Source: CAZHRC01 sp964533865 (lineage in GTDB: Bacteria; Bacillota; Clostridia; Tissierellales; Peptoniphilaceae). Taken from it: 64,000 nucleotides of DNA. Shown one piece after another: positions 17,949-26,274 of this stretch. Position 1 is the stretch's first letter. Each line of letters begins with the position of its first letter. Where the stretch lies: assembly GCA_964533865.1 (NCBI GenBank), contig CAZHRC010000004.1, positions 1 to 64,000 of the forward strand. The letters are read 5' to 3'. Under the pieces are notes generated by a model. The model was given only the letters and a program-made list of their open reading frames with translations, was not told where the DNA came from and made no database searches. The position numbers and the translations under genes were made by a program.

Positions 17949-18550
17949 TAGTTCACGCCTCCCTTCTCAAAAAATGCGGCGAGATCTTCATTGAGCATTT
18001 TGACAACGGAGCTCGAGGTTTGGGTGGCGCCGGCAATGGCGTCGATGTTTCCACCTGGCGCAGGATTGGTGATAATGTAGGCGCCTTTTGTCGCTCCTGA
18101 AATGTCGATGTCTCGGTATTGTTCTTTGTAGAAGTCTTCAGCAATGCGCCCGCCAAGACCAGGGGTTTCCGATTGGGTGACAAACTCAACGCCGATGATT
18201 TTAGTCGCATCTTTGTTTAACCCCACATAACCTGTGATGGATCCCCATAGTCCCGCGCCGTCAAAAGGAATGGCGTATGCGGTTTCTTCCCCGTTTTCAA
18301 CGAAGGCGTAGCCTCGCTTTTCAGCCATGTTCTTTTGAACCACGTGAGTTTTAAAGGCTTCTTCTACCGCTTTTGAATCCGCCCCCTGGGGAAGCTTATC
18401 AAAGACGTAGAGCACTTTTTGTTGCAGTTCAATTTCTTTGTTGAACCAAATCGTCTCGGCGGTAGCAGCGTTTAATCCTGCCAAAGCCGCCACAAAAACG
18501 AGGGTGATCAGCGCCATAAACACGATCGGGTACAAAAATGATTTTTTCAC
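17948..18550 (-). CDS. nqrC: Na+-translocating NADH:quinone reductase subunit C
   Basis: The protein has 200 residues: one N-terminal membrane helix (about 7-28) followed by an extracytoplasmic FMN-binding domain. The covalent flavin site is AGATQTSSSV near residue 176, matching the [SG]GATxT[ST] motif in which the second threonine carries FMN through a phosphoester. The start is GTG, overlapping the nqrB stop by 4 bp, with AAGGAGG upstream. It is shorter than proteobacterial NqrC (about 255 residues). Confidence 0.92.
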   Translation of the reverse strand: MKKSFLYPIVFMALITLVFVAALAGLNAATAETIWFNKEIELQQKVLYVFDKLPQGADSKAVEEAFKTHVVQKNMAEKRGYAFVENGEETAYAIPFDGAGLWGSITGYVGLNKDATKIIGVEFVTQSETPGLGGRIAEDFYKEQYRDIDISGATKGAYIITNPAPGGNIDAIAGATQTSSSVVKMLNEDLAAFFEKGGVN

Positions 18551-19518
18551 GCGGCTACCTCCTTCCTCTTGGCTTTAGCCTTCGCTTTGCTCTCGCGGAC
18601 AAAATAATCCACGATGGGCGCAAAGGTGTTTCCGATGAGTATCGCAAACATCATGCCGCCGTTAAACAAGGCGAGGGTGCGAATGAGTACGGTAGTCAAA
18701 CCGATGATCAGCCCAAAGATCCATTTTCCCTCGGTGGTCTTTGCCGCTGAGATCGGATCGGTGGCCATAAAGACCGAACCAAATAAAAAACCTCCCGAGA
18801 GCAATCCGTGAAGAGGCGGCATTGCTTGTACGTCTGTTCCATAGTAGAGCATGGCGTTAGTCACTAAAAATCCGAGAACGCAAGAAACCATGATCTCCCA
18901 AGAAGCGACTTTCTTCCACACCAAGTAGATAGCACCTACGATAATCAGAAGCTTTGCCGATTCTCCGATTGCCCCTGGAATCGTTCCCGTAAACAAATCC
19001 ATGATATTGGTGAGCTCACCGTTGTTCTTAAATAAGATCATCGGCGTCGCCGTAGTCACTGAGTCGATCGCTTTCGTCGAAAAAGTGGCGAATCCTCCCG
19101 GAAAGCCTGCCATGGCTTCGTTCCATGCAATGGTCATCGGCTCGGGAAAGTTGACGTAAATAAACGCCCGACCAACGAGAGCTGGGTTAAAAATGTTTTT
19201 CCCAAATCCGCCAAAGACGAGTTTCCCAAAAAATAAACCAAATAAAATACCTGCAACAGCCATCCACAAGGGCAAGTCTGGCGGCAAGGTCAGGGTGTAG
19301 AGCACGCAGGTGACCAGAACGGCCTCCGAAGCTTTTTTGCCACTTCGCTTCTCCCAAAACATCTCCAAAGCGATCCCCGCCGCCAATACGACCACGAGGG
19401 TGAGTGCCACGCGCCAACCAAACATCCATACGCCAAAGAGAACCAATGGCGTCAGGGCGAGAAGTACAGTGCGCATCATTTTTTGGGGTGTAAAATAGTT
19501 TTTTAGCATGTCGTTCAA
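18547..19518 (-). CDS. nqrB: Na+-translocating NADH:quinone reductase subunit B (short form)
   Basis: This is the large membrane subunit, homologous to RnfD. The start is best placed at TTG 19518, eight bases after GGAGG, giving 323 residues; an upstream GTG overlaps the ribosome site. The protein has about nine hydrophobic segments. The covalent FMN motif is DSVTTATPM (T158), and NPALVGRAFIYVNFP (111-125) is a family signature. It lacks the roughly 80-residue N-terminal extension typical of NqrB and has RnfD-like length. The quinone-site extension is therefore one of the parts that are missing. Confidence 0.88.
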   Translation of the reverse strand: MNDMLKNYFTPQKMMRTVLLALTPLVLFGVWMFGWRVALTLVVVLAAGIALEMFWEKRSGKKASEAVLVTCVLYTLTLPPDLPLWMAVAGILFGLFFGKLVFGGFGKNIFNPALVGRAFIYVNFPEPMTIAWNEAMAGFPGGFATFSTKAIDSVTTATPMILFKNNGELTNIMDLFTGTIPGAIGESAKLLIIVGAIYLVWKKVASWEIMVSCVLGFLVTNAMLYYGTDVQAMPPLHGLLSGGFLFGSVFMATDPISAAKTTEGKWIFGLIIGLTTVLIRTLALFNGGMMFAILIGNTFAPIVDYFVRESKAKAKAKRKEVAA

Positions 19519-19630
19519 AAAAAGCACCTCCTTTTTTCTTTTTTTATGCCTGCATAATAGCTTACAAAATAATGATACTCGTATTTCAAAAAATAATCCA
19601 CCTTAAAGGATAACCTTTTCAGTCGATGAT

Positions 19631-19671
19631 AAAAAAAGCCATCCTCAACGTCATGACCGTAGAGATGGCTT
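19631..19671 (-). terminator. Terminator of the VanY-type carboxypeptidase gene
   Basis: AAGCCATC and GGATGGCTT form an 8-9 bp stem, followed on the minus strand by seven T residues, nine bases past the stop at 19680. The following stretch up to nqrB (19519-19630) is AT-rich and probably holds the nqr promoter, but I cannot pick a clear one. Confidence 0.8.
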
Positions 19672-19679
19672 GCTTGTTC

Positions 19680-20735
19680 TTATAATCCCAGGTACTCTTC
19701 GAGGACCAGCTGTGAGTTGTAGAGGCCTGTCGCTAAAGTTTCTCCTAGGTAGCGATAGTGCCAAGGCTCAAAGATGTATCCGGTGATCAACTCTTTGCCT
19801 TTGGGGTAGCGCAGGTGAAATCCAAACAGGTGCGCATTGTTTTTGAGCCAAGTCGCTTCTTTCGTATCGCCAAAGGAAGCGTTGATATTGGTGCTTGGAT
19901 CAGCGCCAATGATGTCGTAAGCTAAGCCCGATTGGTGTTCACTGTGGCCTTCGACGGCTGATACGGAGTCGGTGTAGGCATCTCCGAAGTTTTGCTCCAA
20001 TCTATTGTGGACTTTGGTCTGGTAGTCAAAGGAACGGTAACCCGATCCTATGGATATAGTTATACCTTCTTCCTTAGCCTTGGCTTGCATACGATCAAAA
20101 GCTTCCCGGGCTTCTGGATTCTCCCCCGGATCGTAGTCCATCGGGAGAGAGTATATCTTGTTGATGACGAGCACGCCGTTTTTCACCTTAAATTCATCGG
20201 GTTTGAGTAGGGCCTCTGTGTTGTCGTCAAAGGTGTAACCGATTTTGTCGCCGGTTTTTAGTTTGCGCCAGTTGTTTTCCACACCGTAGTTTTCGGCGTA
20301 GCTTCCTTGGGGAAGATCGCCGATGGCAGTGGACATTTCGTCGGGATTCGCATACAAAGTGGCCGCTTTGGTGATGCGCCTAAAACTCATCAGTTTGTCT
20401 TCGTAGCCGACCAGTTCCACCCCAGGATCGACTGGCTCCACCACGCCGGAGACGTCGGTTGCCGTTTCACCGGGTAGACCTTGGGTTGCGGTCTGGTTTT
20501 GGGTAGGGGTTGACTCCACAGTTTGGGTTGGCGTTTCCGCAGATTTATCGGTGGTAAACAACCCGATTAGTTTGCTCATGCCGAAAACGACTAGGCCGAT
20601 GACCAATAACGCTACCAGAGTCAATAGGATACGCCTTCTTCGATACATTTTTCTTCTAGCTGCAGCGCTGCGCCGTCTACGGCGTTGCCTGATACGATCG
20701 TCATTTGACGGTCTTCTCAAATCCCTATTTGTCAT
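19680..20735 (-). CDS. D-alanyl-D-alanine carboxypeptidase, VanY/M15B family
   Basis: This membrane-anchored peptidoglycan peptidase trims the terminal D-alanine from stem peptides. I favour the ATG at 20735, preceded by GGAG at 6 nt, giving 351 residues; an ATG 12 bases upstream has no ribosome site. An Arg-rich cytoplasmic N-terminus precedes one transmembrane helix (about 34-55), a Thr/Glu-rich linker, a possible SH3-like region, and the zinc domain with SGYRS, SEHQSGLAYDI and EPWHYRY. The HxxxxxxD and HxH pattern supplies the zinc ligands. Confidence 0.92.
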   Translation of the reverse strand: MTNRDLRRPSNDDRIRQRRRRRSAAARRKMYRRRRILLTLVALLVIGLVVFGMSKLIGLFTTDKSAETPTQTVESTPTQNQTATQGLPGETATDVSGVVEPVDPGVELVGYEDKLMSFRRITKAATLYANPDEMSTAIGDLPQGSYAENYGVENNWRKLKTGDKIGYTFDDNTEALLKPDEFKVKNGVLVINKIYSLPMDYDPGENPEAREAFDRMQAKAKEEGITISIGSGYRSFDYQTKVHNRLEQNFGDAYTDSVSAVEGHSEHQSGLAYDIIGADPSTNINASFGDTKEATWLKNNAHLFGFHLRYPKGKELITGYIFEPWHYRYLGETLATGLYNSQLVLEEYLGL

Positions 20736-20810
20736 GTCATTCTCCATTTAAATATAATCGTTGTGCAATAAGTAAAGTATATAATAAAATCCCGTAGCTC
20801 GTCAAGAACG

Positions 20811-21266
20811 CTAAACACTCTGCTCTTCTTTCAAATCTTTAAGGAGCTGGCCAATTTCCGATTCGCCGTACACCCGTATCCCACTCTCTTCCAAAACCCG
20901 TGCACACACCCCTTTGCCCGGAATGACGGTCTTGGTAAACGTCCCATCGTAGATGCCATTTGACCCACAAGAAGGACTACGCTCTTTCAATAACGCCATT
21001 TGACACGAAAAGCGTTTCGCTATGCCGAGAGCTTCTTGGGCTCCTCGTTCAAAATACTCGGTCATCTCCTCTCCTCGATTGGAGATGATTGTTGATCCGC
21101 GTTGCTCACAGGGTGGTCTTGGGGTGGGAAGCCCGCCTTGCACTTCAGGGCAAATGGGAATCAGCTGGACGAGGTTTATCAGTTCGTCGATATCCTGTAC
21201 TAGATTGTCTCTTCCATCGTATCGCGTGGCGTAACCCATCAAACAAGCGCTTATCAACAACTTCAT
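20811..21266 (-). CDS. DUF523 family protein
   Basis: The ATG at 21266 lies seven bases after AGAGGG and gives 151 residues; an in-frame TTG six bases upstream is too close to that site. The sequence shows the DUF523 pattern: LISACLMGYATRYDG at the start, CPEVQGGLPTPRPP (about 40-53), ALLKERSPSCGSNGIYDGTF (about 90-109) and GVCARVLEESGIRV near the end. Three cysteines in these motifs suggest a metal or cluster, but the family's role is unknown. It is divergent from the CWB2 gene at 21384. Confidence 0.88.
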   Translation of the reverse strand: MKLLISACLMGYATRYDGRDNLVQDIDELINLVQLIPICPEVQGGLPTPRPPCEQRGSTIISNRGEEMTEYFERGAQEALGIAKRFSCQMALLKERSPSCGSNGIYDGTFTKTVIPGKGVCARVLEESGIRVYGESEIGQLLKDLKEEQSV

Positions 21267-21383
21267 TTTCAATCCCTCTTTTCCACACCGCTTCGATAAA
21301 ATAATTAATCTACAAGTAATCTACAATTTCTTCCACAAAACAGACCACCTGTGGTAAAATAAAATCAACACAGGAGGTACTAC

Positions 21384-22361
21384 ATGACTTTTTCCACACA
21401 CAAAACATTACCGATTCTACTCGCTCTCCTTCTTCTAATACCCTTTTCCAAGGCACATGCCACAGGGGTGGAGCGAATTCACGGCCAGGATCGCTACGAA
21501 ACCGCCGTCAAAGTTAGTGCACACGCTTACGAAAAGGCAAACTACGCCATTTTGGCCTCTGGCACCTCTTTCCCAGACGCCTTGAGCGCAGCACCCCTAT
21601 CTCAAGGACTTAAAGCGCCAATGCTCCTTTCCCCGAGCGATGCTTTACCAAAGGTGGTCAAGGAAGAGTTGACTCGACTGGGGACAAAAACCGTCTACCT
21701 CATCGGTGGACAAGAAGTGATGCCCAACAAGTTGATCCAAGAACTTGCTGAAATGAAAATCACGACCATACGTGTCTCGGGACGCGACCGCTACAACACC
21801 TCTGAACAAATCGCTAGACTGGTGCGCAGTCAAACTCCTGTCAACCAAGGATTTCTCACCTCAGGTACCACTTTCCCAGACGCTCTGTCGATTTCGAGCT
21901 ATGCGGCATGGCAAGGCATTCCGGTTTTGCTTACCGATGGGCAGTCATTGACCGAAACCATCGTCGACTCCCTAAAGGGCATGTCCAAAGTGACGATTGT
22001 CGGCGGAGAAGCTATTATCTCAAATCGTCTGGAAACCGCGTTGGAAGTTTTGGGCAAAGACTCTGTGCGCGTCGCTGGAGCCTATCGCTACATCACAAGC
22101 GCTGCCATCGCAGAAACCTACTTTAAGTCTCCCAAGACGGTCTACATCGTCAACGGCACCAATTTTCCCGATGCTTTGGGCGCCGCTCCCGCTGCAGGAA
22201 AAGCCAATGCCCCAGTGCTCTTAACCAATGGCATCGCTTTGGATAAAAGCATCTCGGATTATCTGACCAAGGCAAAACCCAAAAACATCGTTCTCATCGG
22301 CGGTGAAGAAGCCATCTCTAAAGCGTTGGAAACCTCTCTAAAATCCTTTATCACACCTTAA
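21384..22361 (+). CDS. Secreted CWB2 cell-wall-binding protein
   Basis: This is a 325-residue exported protein with a signal peptide (hydrophobic 8-24, cleavage near AHA-TG). The mature part consists of essentially three cell-wall-binding repeat 2 (CWB2) units. Each has a RxxGxDRYxT start (GQDRYETAV, GRDRYNTSEQ and the degenerate GAYRYITSAA), a GxxFPDALS/A block and an IVLIGGE-type end. In Clostridia three CWB2 repeats bind anionic wall polymer non-covalently. There is no extra catalytic domain, so it may be a structural surface protein. AGGAGGT lies five bases before the ATG. Confidence 0.93.
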   Translation: MTFSTHKTLPILLALLLLIPFSKAHATGVERIHGQDRYETAVKVSAHAYEKANYAILASGTSFPDALSAAPLSQGLKAPMLLSPSDALPKVVKEELTRLGTKTVYLIGGQEVMPNKLIQELAEMKITTIRVSGRDRYNTSEQIARLVRSQTPVNQGFLTSGTTFPDALSISSYAAWQGIPVLLTDGQSLTETIVDSLKGMSKVTIVGGEAIISNRLETALEVLGKDSVRVAGAYRYITSAAIAETYFKSPKTVYIVNGTNFPDALGAAPAAGKANAPVLLTNGIALDKSISDYLTKAKPKNIVLIGGEEAISKALETSLKSFITP

Positions 22362-22364
22362 CTC

Positions 22365-22406
22365 AAAAAACTGCCCTGACGCTTAGCGCTAGGGCAGAAT
22401 TTTTTT
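22365..22406. terminator. Bidirectional terminator between convergent CWB2 genes
   Basis: A 12-bp stem with one A-C mismatch (CTGCCCTGACGC and GCGCTAGGGCAG) around a TTA loop is flanked by six A residues on the left and seven T residues on the right. It can therefore terminate both the plus-strand gene (stop 22361) and the minus-strand gene (stop 22408). Confidence 0.9.
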
Positions 22407-22407
22407 A

Positions 22408-23862
22408 CTAATCTAAAACGTAAACTTTCACATTACGTCTACCAAATTTGTAGACGGTATCGGAAGATTCGTAGAACAAGTCAATTTTGTTGCCTTTAAT
22501 GGCACCGCCCACATCTTCTGCGACGGCAAAGCCATAGTCTGGCCATCCGTCAGTGGATTCAATGTAGAGTTTAGTTCCCAATGGAATCACTTTGCGGTCA
22601 ACTGCGACGACGCCTGGTCTCAAGTTGGTTCCCATGGCCGTTACCGCGCCCCATGGGCCGTTTGACTCGTAGCTCGCATCATAAGCGGTCGCCGACATGT
22701 CGATGACTTTGCTGTATGAGAAATCACCGCTTTTTTCAGCTGGTGCTTCTTCGGCTACAGGTTCTTCAACCGGTTTTTCTGCTGGTTTTTCAACGACTTC
22801 TTCTACTACCTCAGCGGATAGTACAGCTTGCACTTCGCCTTTAGCATCGTAGACTGGCACATCGGATGCTTCGCCGCCGATGATGCCTGCGATAAAGCTT
22901 TGGGCTTCGCGGATGTCGATGACTTCAAAACCTCCAAGGACGATGACGCGTTTCAACGCTTCTTGATTCACGTGTTCAGCCACGTCCGCACTGTAGTCGT
23001 GGTGAGCCACTAGGACGATAGGCGCGCTGTGAACAGCGGATAAGCTGCTCGCTGCCAATGCGTCGCGATAATCGTAACCGTTAGTCAAGATGACAGCTTC
23101 GGATTTGCCAAAGCGATCGGCGACTTTCAAGGAAGTAGCATAGCGAGTTCTACCGTACAGGCTAGCCTCTTCAACGGATTTTTTGCTGTTTGACAGTTTT
23201 AATATTTCTGCTTTTACCTCGTTGGATACGGCTTCAAATCCACCAACGAAGAGAATGTCTTTGCCATTTCCGTATTTTTCGAGGTAGTGTTTGGTCGCGT
23301 CGGAGACTTTATTGCTGTTGGTCAATAGCAAAACGCGGTCTTCCAACCCGCCAAGTGCTGCTGCCGAAAGGGCATCAGCGTAGGTTTCACCGCTTACAAC
23401 GACAATATTGCGGTCTGTGCCGAGTTTTTCAGCGACGGCAACCGCCGTCTCGTAACGGTCTTCCCCGTAAATACGGCCTTTAAAATTGGGCGCTGCCTTT
23501 GCGATTTCATCGGATACGGCTTCGTTTCCTCCCAATATGTAGACATTTTCAGCACCTTCGACAAGGGCTTTGGTGCTAGCATCCAGTGTCGCTCCTTCAG
23601 CGTATACCAGTGCCGCTTTTTCTTCTGCTGCAAGGACGCCACCGGTCAATGCGTCAGCGTATTCGCTGTTGCTTGCGATGTAGACGTTCTTAATCTCTTT
23701 TAGTGCGTAGTTGTTAATAATCGTTGCCGTTTCTCTAGCGTTGGAACCGGAGAGTTGAGTCAATGTCATCTTGCTATCCGCATGGGACACCGTTCCTGGC
23801 AAAATAGTGAGTGCTAGTGCCATCGTTGTGGCAGCTAGGCGTTTTATAAATGGTTTATTCAA
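22408..23862 (-). CDS. Secreted CWB2 protein with C-terminal 3D domain
   Basis: The protein has 484 residues. A signal peptide (1-28, ending SHA-DS) precedes three CWB2 repeats (about 35-320, with GEDRYETAV, GRTRYATSL and VILTNGYDYRDALA-like blocks). A Glu/Pro/Val linker (about 345-380) follows, then a 3D domain at the C-terminus. In the 3D domain the residues of MSATAYDAS, TAMGTNLRPGVVAVD, IPLGTKLYIE and AEDVGG...KIDLF include the three conserved aspartates. The 3D domain is related to the lytic transglycosylase fold, so a wall-remodelling enzyme is likely. A strong promoter and a structured leader lie upstream. Confidence 0.93.
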   Translation of the reverse strand: MNKPFIKRLAATTMALALTILPGTVSHADSKMTLTQLSGSNARETATIINNYALKEIKNVYIASNSEYADALTGGVLAAEEKAALVYAEGATLDASTKALVEGAENVYILGGNEAVSDEIAKAAPNFKGRIYGEDRYETAVAVAEKLGTDRNIVVVSGETYADALSAAALGGLEDRVLLLTNSNKVSDATKHYLEKYGNGKDILFVGGFEAVSNEVKAEILKLSNSKKSVEEASLYGRTRYATSLKVADRFGKSEAVILTNGYDYRDALAASSLSAVHSAPIVLVAHHDYSADVAEHVNQEALKRVIVLGGFEVIDIREAQSFIAGIIGGEASDVPVYDAKGEVQAVLSAEVVEEVVEKPAEKPVEEPVAEEAPAEKSGDFSYSKVIDMSATAYDASYESNGPWGAVTAMGTNLRPGVVAVDRKVIPLGTKLYIESTDGWPDYGFAVAEDVGGAIKGNKIDLFYESSDTVYKFGRRNVKVYVLD

Positions 23863-24005
23863 AATATCCCCCTAATGGTTTGTTTCCTCATGTTTGACTT
23901 TACCATTGTAAGCCCGAGCTCGAGTTACGTCAAATTCAGGAAGCCTTTTTCAGGCATTTTCCTGGGTTTCACTCCGTATTCACCCTCTAAACTCTTCATA
24001 TTGTA
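23863..24005 (-). promoter_or_regulatory. Structured leader of the CWB2-3D gene
   Basis: From the predicted start near 23993 about 130 nt of leader precede the gene. It holds several pairings: AGGAA...GCCT with AGGC...TTCCT, TTTGAC with GTCAAA, and an imperfect palindrome around CGAGCTCG. It contains GGGTGAAT, recalling part of c-di-AMP (ydaO) riboswitches, which often precede wall enzymes, but the other conserved blocks are absent. I regard it as an unassigned regulatory leader. I see no gene in the wider gap from 23863 to 24238. Confidence 0.45.
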
Positions 24006-24029
24006 ACATTTCTGTAACCCTTTCGTCAA
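24000..24029 (-). promoter_or_regulatory. Sigma-A promoter for the CWB2-3D gene
   Basis: TTGACG (24029-24024) and TACAAT (24005-24000) are separated by 18 bp, close to the housekeeping consensus. Transcription would start near 23993, about 130 nt before the start codon. Confidence 0.65.
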
Positions 24030-24238
24030 CAATTTGACACCTTCAACCCCAGTCTTTCCAAAGGTTACAAGTAAGTGACAAATTTTAAAACCATGCTAAA
24101 TCAACAGGTTGACGCAGAATGTAACGAAAAATTAATATTTCGAGTCCTTTTCTCTCTTTTTCCGAATGATTTAAGAAACTATACGGGTGACGTTTGAATG
24201 AAAACCGTTCGGGGGAAGAATAGAGATGAGGTGATCAC

Positions 24239-24418
24239 GTGAAACGAAAAAAGAAAAACCCCGCCTTTGGCTATCTTCTCGCCATAGTGGGGATGGTGTT
24301 TATTATCGATGGCGTCGTCCTGTACACTTTTGGTCAACGCCCCAGTGAATTTGTCGCAATCGGTATCCAATGGGTGATCGATAGTGCCGGTCAAGTGTTC
24401 CATTCCATGGGGCTGTAG
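24239..24418 (+). CDS. Small membrane protein, 59 residues
   Basis: A GTG at 24239 lies a few bases after GATGAGGTGAT and opens a 59-codon frame. The product has a strongly basic N-terminus (KRKKK), one hydrophobic helix (about residues 10-32) and a soluble tail ending HSMGL. This is the profile of a single-pass membrane protein with the N-terminus in the cytoplasm. The longer frame on the opposite strand has no ribosome site and no recognisable features. I do not recognise a family. A terminator lies about 135 bp downstream. Confidence 0.55.
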   Translation: MKRKKKNPAFGYLLAIVGMVFIIDGVVLYTFGQRPSEFVAIGIQWVIDSAGQVFHSMGL

Positions 24419-24551
24419 TAGTGAGAGAAGCGACCTGGGTAACCTGTAAAGCCCATCGACTTGATGATGAGCTTGTCACAAGAAGTTTTCTATCGCGAAA
24501 ACCAAGTCTTCGCTTTTTTCACCCACCCTCTACCTCACTATAGCCTTCATA

Positions 24552-24581
24552 CAAAAAACCGGAGAGCCTCTCCGGTTTTTT
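24552..24581. terminator. Bidirectional terminator
   Basis: AAAAAACCGGAGA and TCTCCGGTTTTTT form a 13-bp stem with a 3-4 nt loop. Its A-run and T-run suit both the small plus-strand ORF and the fhs gene that converges from the right with its stop at 24585. Confidence 0.9.
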
Positions 24582-24584
24582 GCA

Positions 24585-26255
24585 TTAAAACAATCCGACA
24601 ATTTCCCCGGACTCCAATATATCCATATGATTTGCCGCTGGAACCTTAGGAAGGCCTGGCATGGTCATAATTGCCCCCGTTAAGGCGACGATGAACCCTG
24701 CGCCACGACTGACCCGCAATTCGCGAACTTGGATCCTAAAACCCGTTGGACGTCCGAGTAGGGCCGGATCATCCGAGAAGGAATATTGGGTTTTTGCCAT
24801 GCATATGGGCATATCCCCAAAACCCAATTTTTCAAATTGACGAATTTGCTTTTCACACGCTGCCGTGTAATCCACCCCATCCGCTCCGTATATTTCTTTG
24901 GCGATGGCGGCAATTTTTTCTTTGATCGGAAGAGACGCATCGTAGAGAGGCTCAAATTTAGCGTCGCCGTTCTCTGCCACCTCCACCACTGCCTTTGCCA
25001 AGTCGATGGCACCATCGCCGCCTTTTGCCCACACTTCGGCAAGAACTGCTTTGACCCCCAGCGCTTCACAGCGATCGATCAGCCAACTGAGTTCCTTTTC
25101 CGTATCTGTCGGGAATCGGTTAATGGCGACCAGTGCGGGCACCCCAAATTTTTGAACGTTTTCGACGTGTTTTTCTAAATTTTCAAAGCCTTTTTCCAGA
25201 TAAGCGAGACCTTCCATGCCCAACTCTTCTTTAGAAGCGCCACCGTGGTGTTTCAACGCTCGAACCGTCGCCACTACAACAGTAGCATCGGGATTGAGAT
25301 GGCCAAATCGCGCTTTGATATCAAAAAACTTCTCCGCTCCTAGATCGGCGCCAAATCCCGCTTCGGTAACGGTGTACTCCGCCAATTTCAAACTCATCTT
25401 CGTCGCCGTCATCGAGTTGCACCCGTGGGCGATATTGGCAAATGGGCCTCCGTGGATAATCGCTGGGGTGTTTTCCAAGGTTTGAACGAGATTGGGCGCG
25501 ATAGCGTCTTTCATCAATAGCGCCACTGCCCCATCCGCTTTGATATCCGATACGTAAACCGGTTTGCCGTCGTAGGTGTAGGCGAGAAGAATTTCGCCGA
25601 CTCGACGTTTTAAATCTTGAAGATCCGATGCCAAGCAAAAAATCGCCATAATTTCAGATGCGACAGTAATGTCGAAGCCCGCTTCTCTCGGAACGCCGTC
25701 GGGTTTTCCCCCTAGGCCCACCACCACATGACGAAGTGCGCGATCGTTCATGTCCAATACGCGTTTCCATACCACACGGCGAGGATCGATGTCGAGTGCA
25801 TTGCCTTGATGGATGTGATTGTCCAACATGGCGGAAATCAGGTTGTGCGCCGTCGTAATCGCGTGGAAATCCCCTGTGAAGTGAAGGTTAATATCTTCCA
25901 TCGGCACCACTTGGGCGTAGCCACCACCTGCCGCTCCGCCTTTTATGCCGAAGTTTGGTCCTAATGAGGGCTCCCGAAGGGCGGAGATCGCCGTCTTTCC
26001 TATGGTGTTTAGCCCCATGGACAAGCCGATATTCACCGTAGTCTTTCCTTCTCCCGCTGGCGTCGGGTTAATCGCGGTGACCAAAATTAACTTCCCATCG
26101 GGTTGACTTTGCCTTTCCTTTAACACTTCCATCGAAATTTTTGCCTTGTGCTTTCCGTAAAGGACCAAATCGTCCTCTGTGATGCCTAAGGTTTTTGCCA
26201 CTTCCACAATGGGAAGCATTGTCGACTCCTGTGCGATTTGTACATCTGTTTTCAT
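24585..26255 (-). CDS. fhs: Formate-tetrahydrofolate ligase
   Basis: The enzyme makes 10-formyl-THF from formate, THF and ATP (or runs in reverse to make ATP) in the cytoplasm. The 556 residues match the family. The nucleotide loop is TPAGEGKTT near residue 67. Family signatures LREPSLGPNFGIKGGAAGGGYAQV (about 94-117) and FTGDFHAITTAHNL are present in full. The start follows AAAGGGGCAACC. It lies downstream of focA and fchA on the same strand, so formate uptake or release and two folate steps are linked. Confidence 0.97.
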   Translation of the reverse strand: MKTDVQIAQESTMLPIVEVAKTLGITEDDLVLYGKHKAKISMEVLKERQSQPDGKLILVTAINPTPAGEGKTTVNIGLSMGLNTIGKTAISALREPSLGPNFGIKGGAAGGGYAQVVPMEDINLHFTGDFHAITTAHNLISAMLDNHIHQGNALDIDPRRVVWKRVLDMNDRALRHVVVGLGGKPDGVPREAGFDITVASEIMAIFCLASDLQDLKRRVGEILLAYTYDGKPVYVSDIKADGAVALLMKDAIAPNLVQTLENTPAIIHGGPFANIAHGCNSMTATKMSLKLAEYTVTEAGFGADLGAEKFFDIKARFGHLNPDATVVVATVRALKHHGGASKEELGMEGLAYLEKGFENLEKHVENVQKFGVPALVAINRFPTDTEKELSWLIDRCEALGVKAVLAEVWAKGGDGAIDLAKAVVEVAENGDAKFEPLYDASLPIKEKIAAIAKEIYGADGVDYTAACEKQIRQFEKLGFGDMPICMAKTQYSFSDDPALLGRPTGFRIQVRELRVSRGAGFIVALTGAIMTMPGLPKVPAANHMDILESGEIVGLF

Positions 26256-26274
26256 GGTTGCCCCTTTCTCGATT

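Noticed and set aside
15632..19518. Reading the operon as an Rnf complex
   Set aside because: There is no RnfB or RnfC, and the NADH-oxidising subunit is NqrF with the FAD and NAD domains that Rnf lacks.
23863..23993. c-di-AMP (ydaO) riboswitch call for the CWB2-3D leader
   Set aside because: Only the GGGTGAAT element is recognisable; the conserved 3' GUCAGCUAACCUCG block is at best very degenerate and a good promoter lies where the 5' half should be.
24179..24403. 74-codon minus-strand frame
   Set aside because: No ribosome site and no coherent features; the plus-strand 59-codon frame has a ribosome site, basic start and membrane helix.
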